In this document: piece by piece, positions 63,334 through 64,000 of the stretch | Layout of the letters: every line of letters begins with the position of its first letter | Position numbering within the stretch: the first letter of the stretch is position 1 | Position numbers and translations under genes: made by a program | The notes under the pieces: generated by a model | What the model saw: only the letters and a program-made list of their open reading frames with translations | Told to the model about the DNA's origin: nothing | The model's database searches: none | Assembly: GCF_026626635.1 (NCBI RefSeq) | Contig: NZ_JAPNKA010000001.1 | Location: 10,400,501 to 10,464,500, forward strand | DNA from: Archangium lansingense | Lineage (GTDB): Bacteria > Myxococcota > Myxococcia > Myxococcales > Myxococcaceae | Direction of reading: 5' to 3' | Length of the DNA stretch: 64,000 bases

Positions 63334-63987
63334 CTACCCGCGCTCCGGGGACGGCTCCCTTGGACCGGAGGGGGGCTTGGTGCCACCACTCACGGTGAAG
63401 CCGTACTTGTCACCCAGCATCTTCAGCGACCTGAGCCCCGGCTTGCCGTTCGCAGCGGCCCTGGAGACCCCGCACTTGCGTTGCCACGCGGCGTACGCCT
63501 TCGTCGTGCGGTCGTCGAAGGTCCCCGAACCGGACGAGGAGTCTTGGCCCAAGGCCTTCGCGAGTGCCTTCTGGACGATCAGGACGCTCGGGTTCTTCTT
63601 GCCCGGCTGCACGTCGGCGACCTTGACCTCATGGGACCCGGGCTTCTCGAGCTCATCCTCGATGTCGTCGCCCTTCCCGCCCGGCTTTGCCTCGAGCTCA
63701 TCCTCGATGCCGTCGTCCTGCGCGCCCATCTCGGAGCTGTCCTCCTCGGCGGAGAGGCCATCCGGCGCCTGACCTTCCAGCTCGCTCAGCTCGTCATCGT
63801 CGCCCGGAGAGCGTTCCTCGCCTCTCAGCTTCGCCTCATCGAGGTCGAGCTCGACCTCGAGGCCGACGACGCACCTCCCGGCCTTCCCCTTGCGCATCCT
63901 CATCTGGATGCCCTCGAAGAGGGCGGGGAACGGAGCTTCCTGCCCCTTCGATTGCACCTCTCGCGTAGAGCCCTGCCCATTCCCCAC
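63334..63987 (-). CDS. Peptidoglycan-binding-domain protein, possibly cut by the window edge
   Basis: The visible part is 217 residues. The C-terminal domain (about 120-190) matches the PG_binding_1 pattern: SVLIVQKALAKALG, GTFDDRTTKAYAAWQRKCG. A strongly acidic Asp/Glu-rich linker with repeated (G/D)IEDELE motifs lies in front of it. The GTG at 63987 is a possible start, but the frame stays open to the edge of the window, so the N-terminus may lie outside. A cell-wall-binding or hydrolase-targeting role fits the domain. No catalytic domain is visible. Confidence 0.7.
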   Translation of the reverse strand: MGNGQGSTREVQSKGQEAPFPALFEGIQMRMRKGKAGRCVVGLEVELDLDEAKLRGEERSPGDDDELSELEGQAPDGLSAEEDSSEMGAQDDGIEDELEAKPGGKGDDIEDELEKPGSHEVKVADVQPGKKNPSVLIVQKALAKALGQDSSSGSGTFDDRTTKAYAAWQRKCGVSRAAANGKPGLRSLKMLGDKYGFTVSGGTKPPSGPREPSPERG

Positions 63988-64000
63988 CGACTGAGACTCA

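Overview
This 64 kb window is high-GC, densely coded DNA. Its gene content points to a predatory myxobacterium (Myxococcota), most likely of the Archangium/Cystobacter type. The reasons are eukaryote-like Ser/Thr kinases fused to AAA or WD40 modules, a DUF2381 protein, SitA-like lipoprotein toxins with immunity partners, secreted lipoprotein hydrolases, and a type III secretion locus without flagellar genes. I saw no rRNA, tRNA, CRISPR array, phage gene, transposase or integrase.

Layout. 1-6466 (minus) is half of a type III secretion operon: a T3SS-linked unknown, sctI, sctJ, a FliG-N-like protein, sctQ, a FliO-like protein, sctR, sctS, sctT and the first part of sctU. Most junctions in its distal half are 4-base start/stop overlaps. 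6705-10004 holds a PilZ protein, a stand-alone receiver and a double FtsX permease. 10175-17799 runs on the plus strand: a giant kinase-AAA regulator, an FG-GAP protein, a LigA-like/TIG protein with a histone-like tail, an unknown protein and a cupin. 17812-24126 carries a DUF885 hydrolase, an inorganic pyrophosphatase, a subtilase lipoprotein, an alpha/beta-hydrolase lipoprotein and a FliB-like methylase. 24132-29829 (minus) joins a SitA-like toxin lipoprotein, its probable HEAT-repeat immunity protein and a large RNA-repair protein (MJ1316, EEP phosphatase, 2H phosphoesterase and eukaryote-like poly(A) polymerase) that is broken by a frameshift. 30431-39736 (minus) is a complete moxR/DUF58/bat aerotolerance-type operon ending in a LolD-like ATPase. 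39841-48588 contains a hydrolase, an aspartic-protease lipoprotein, remnants, and a kinase - DUF2381 - toxin - immunity cluster whose toxin is frameshifted in a G run. 49232-52031 has two tandem RlaP-type nucleotidyltransferases and AlkD. 52081-54634 is a DUF2157/DUF4401/GDYXXLXY membrane operon. 54631-56268 is a secreted nuclease-like protein plus partner. 56614-64000 has a repeat lipoprotein, a WD40 kinase, a CBM21-like secreted protein and a peptidoglycan-binding-domain protein.

The most notable pattern is structural. Three small cargo modules (an aspartic protease, a nuclease-like protein with its partner, and an immunity gene) are each flanked by a 75-202 bp imperfect direct repeat of the 3' end of the gene they sit beside. 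In two cases the repeat leaves an intact host gene upstream and a decapitated 3' remnant downstream. This is what single-crossover integration of a circular molecule carrying a related allele's 3' end would leave. Together with two RNA-repair loci, one directly next to a toxin/immunity pair, the window looks like a site of recent toxin, immunity and repair gene turnover.
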